Below are positions 13,247-13,806 of a stretch of DNA of 13,806 nt, one piece after another (the stretch's first letter is position 1; each line of letters opens with the position of its first letter). The stretch comes from Candidatus Peregrinibacteria bacterium CG_4_10_14_0_2_um_filter_43_11 (GTDB lineage: Bacteria > Patescibacteriota > Gracilibacteria > UM-FILTER-43-11), in the NCBI GenBank assembly GCA_002792495.1, contig PFOK01000124.1, positions 1 through 13,806 on the forward strand, given 5' to 3'. The position numbers and the translations under genes were made by a program. The notes beneath the pieces were generated by a model. That model ran no database searches. It saw only the letters and a program-made list of their open reading frames with translations, and was not told the DNA's origin.

Positions 13247-13806
13247 ATGTCATTATTTGACGGAAACATAGAAATAAGAGTATCCATCGCGGATATGCTG
13301 AATCAATTAAGAGCTCGGGTGGGTAACCCCTCCGGTTCAAAGACCGAAGATAAGAGTGTTCCTGATGATTTAAGGAGTGACAGTATGGTACTCCATAAGT
13401 CATTCGAAGTAGACCCTTTAATCTCTCGATTAAAAAAAGGCGGTTTTGCCGATGAGAACGGAAAACTTACAGAAAAAGTGAATCCCTATAAAATCGCAGA
13501 AATTCTGCCACCAAATGTAAATAGGGCGACAGTTATTTTGAGTAATACATTGAATGGCTCCAGAATTCCCTTGGGCGTTCCCATCCCCATAGTTCGTGAA
13601 AACGGAACCTTTGTATTTGATGGCAAATACAGGGGGTTAAGCCACTACAGTAGCGGATGGGTAAGAATTTATGAGGGGGATATCATTCAGACAACGCAGA
13701 GAGTAGAAGATTCAGCTACTACCAGAGCTACTATAACTAATACTAAACCTAAAACAGTGGCAGAAGTTCGTTCGGATAAAATGTCAGTTGAATCGAATGG
13801 TCTTTC
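13247..13806 (+). CDS. Hypothetical protein, 3' end cut by the window
   Basis: An open frame from ATG 13247 to the window edge, at least 186 codons with no stop. I do not recognise it. The product starts MSLFDGNIEIRVSIADMLNQLRA and has no signal peptide or membrane segment. It is polar with many Ser, Thr and Lys residues. It shows an ordered-looking centre (KVNPYKIAEILPPNVNRATVILSN and IPLGVPIPIVRENGTFVFDGKYRGL) and turns Thr/Ser-rich near the edge. Codon use resembles the neighbours. It is divergent from the tRNA/efp group, and a candidate promoter precedes it. The start is the first in-frame ATG and fits that promoter. A cytoplasmic location is inferred only from the lack of export signals. 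Confidence 0.75.
   Translation, partial: MSLFDGNIEIRVSIADMLNQLRARVGNPSGSKTEDKSVPDDLRSDSMVLHKSFEVDPLISRLKKGGFADENGKLTEKVNPYKIAEILPPNVNRATVILSNTLNGSRIPLGVPIPIVRENGTFVFDGKYRGLSHYSSGWVRIYEGDIIQTTQRVEDSATTRATITNTKPKTVAEVRSDKMSVESNGL

Overview
This 13.8 kb window reads as a chromosomal segment of a small-genome, uncultured bacterium. The best guess is a member of the Patescibacteria (Candidate Phyla Radiation), perhaps near Peregrinibacteria. That rests on gene content: a PrgI-family protein next to a TraC/VirB4-N-like protein, a membrane-anchored baseplate-J-like protein, a DUF5667-like protein paired with an ECF sigma factor, and an S-layer-domain surface protein carrying a Myxococcus-type Cys-rich repeat. 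UGA is used as a stop (sigma factor, nnrE, baseplate-J-like gene) and no gene needs UGA read as glycine, which argues against Gracilibacteria and Absconditabacteria. The lineage is inferred, not proven. No start codon I inspected has a clear Shine-Dalgarno sequence.

Layout. (1) 137-2532, plus strand: an ECF sigma factor and a single-pass membrane protein that is probably its anti-sigma partner, then a 55-residue ORF at 2551-2718. (2) 4158-2719, minus strand: thyA then folA, which together form the dTMP/dihydrofolate cycle. (3) 4326-6320, plus strand: nnrE (NAD(P)HX epimerase) and pgk. (4) 6321-6641: a gene-free, repeat-rich gap. (5) 6642-8351, plus strand: a membrane-anchored baseplate-J-like protein, convergent with (6) 10209-8371, minus strand: a PrgI / TraC-N-like pair with no VirB4 ATPase following. 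(7) minus strand: a tRNA with anticodon CAU, efp, and a secreted S-layer-homology protein. (8) right edge, plus strand: the start of an unrecognised gene cut by the window.

The most unusual signal is between the genes. The gaps next to folA, thyA, pgk and the baseplate-J-like gene hold degenerate tandem 9-mers (roughly T-R-G-G-A-T-N-N-N). Each runs in one orientation and then the other, so it folds into a hairpin. The 9-mer wording differs between loci, while the two arms of one locus match each other. At pgk and thyA a predicted promoter lies just outside the element, so the repeat would make up nearly the whole 5' leader of the mRNA. Copies 31/32 identical across their core flank nnrE. A second palindromic repeat occurs between genes at 6501-6553 and also inside the nnrE reading frame, where it is translated. 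The EF-P here has Gln in place of the usual Lys/Arg at the functional loop tip.
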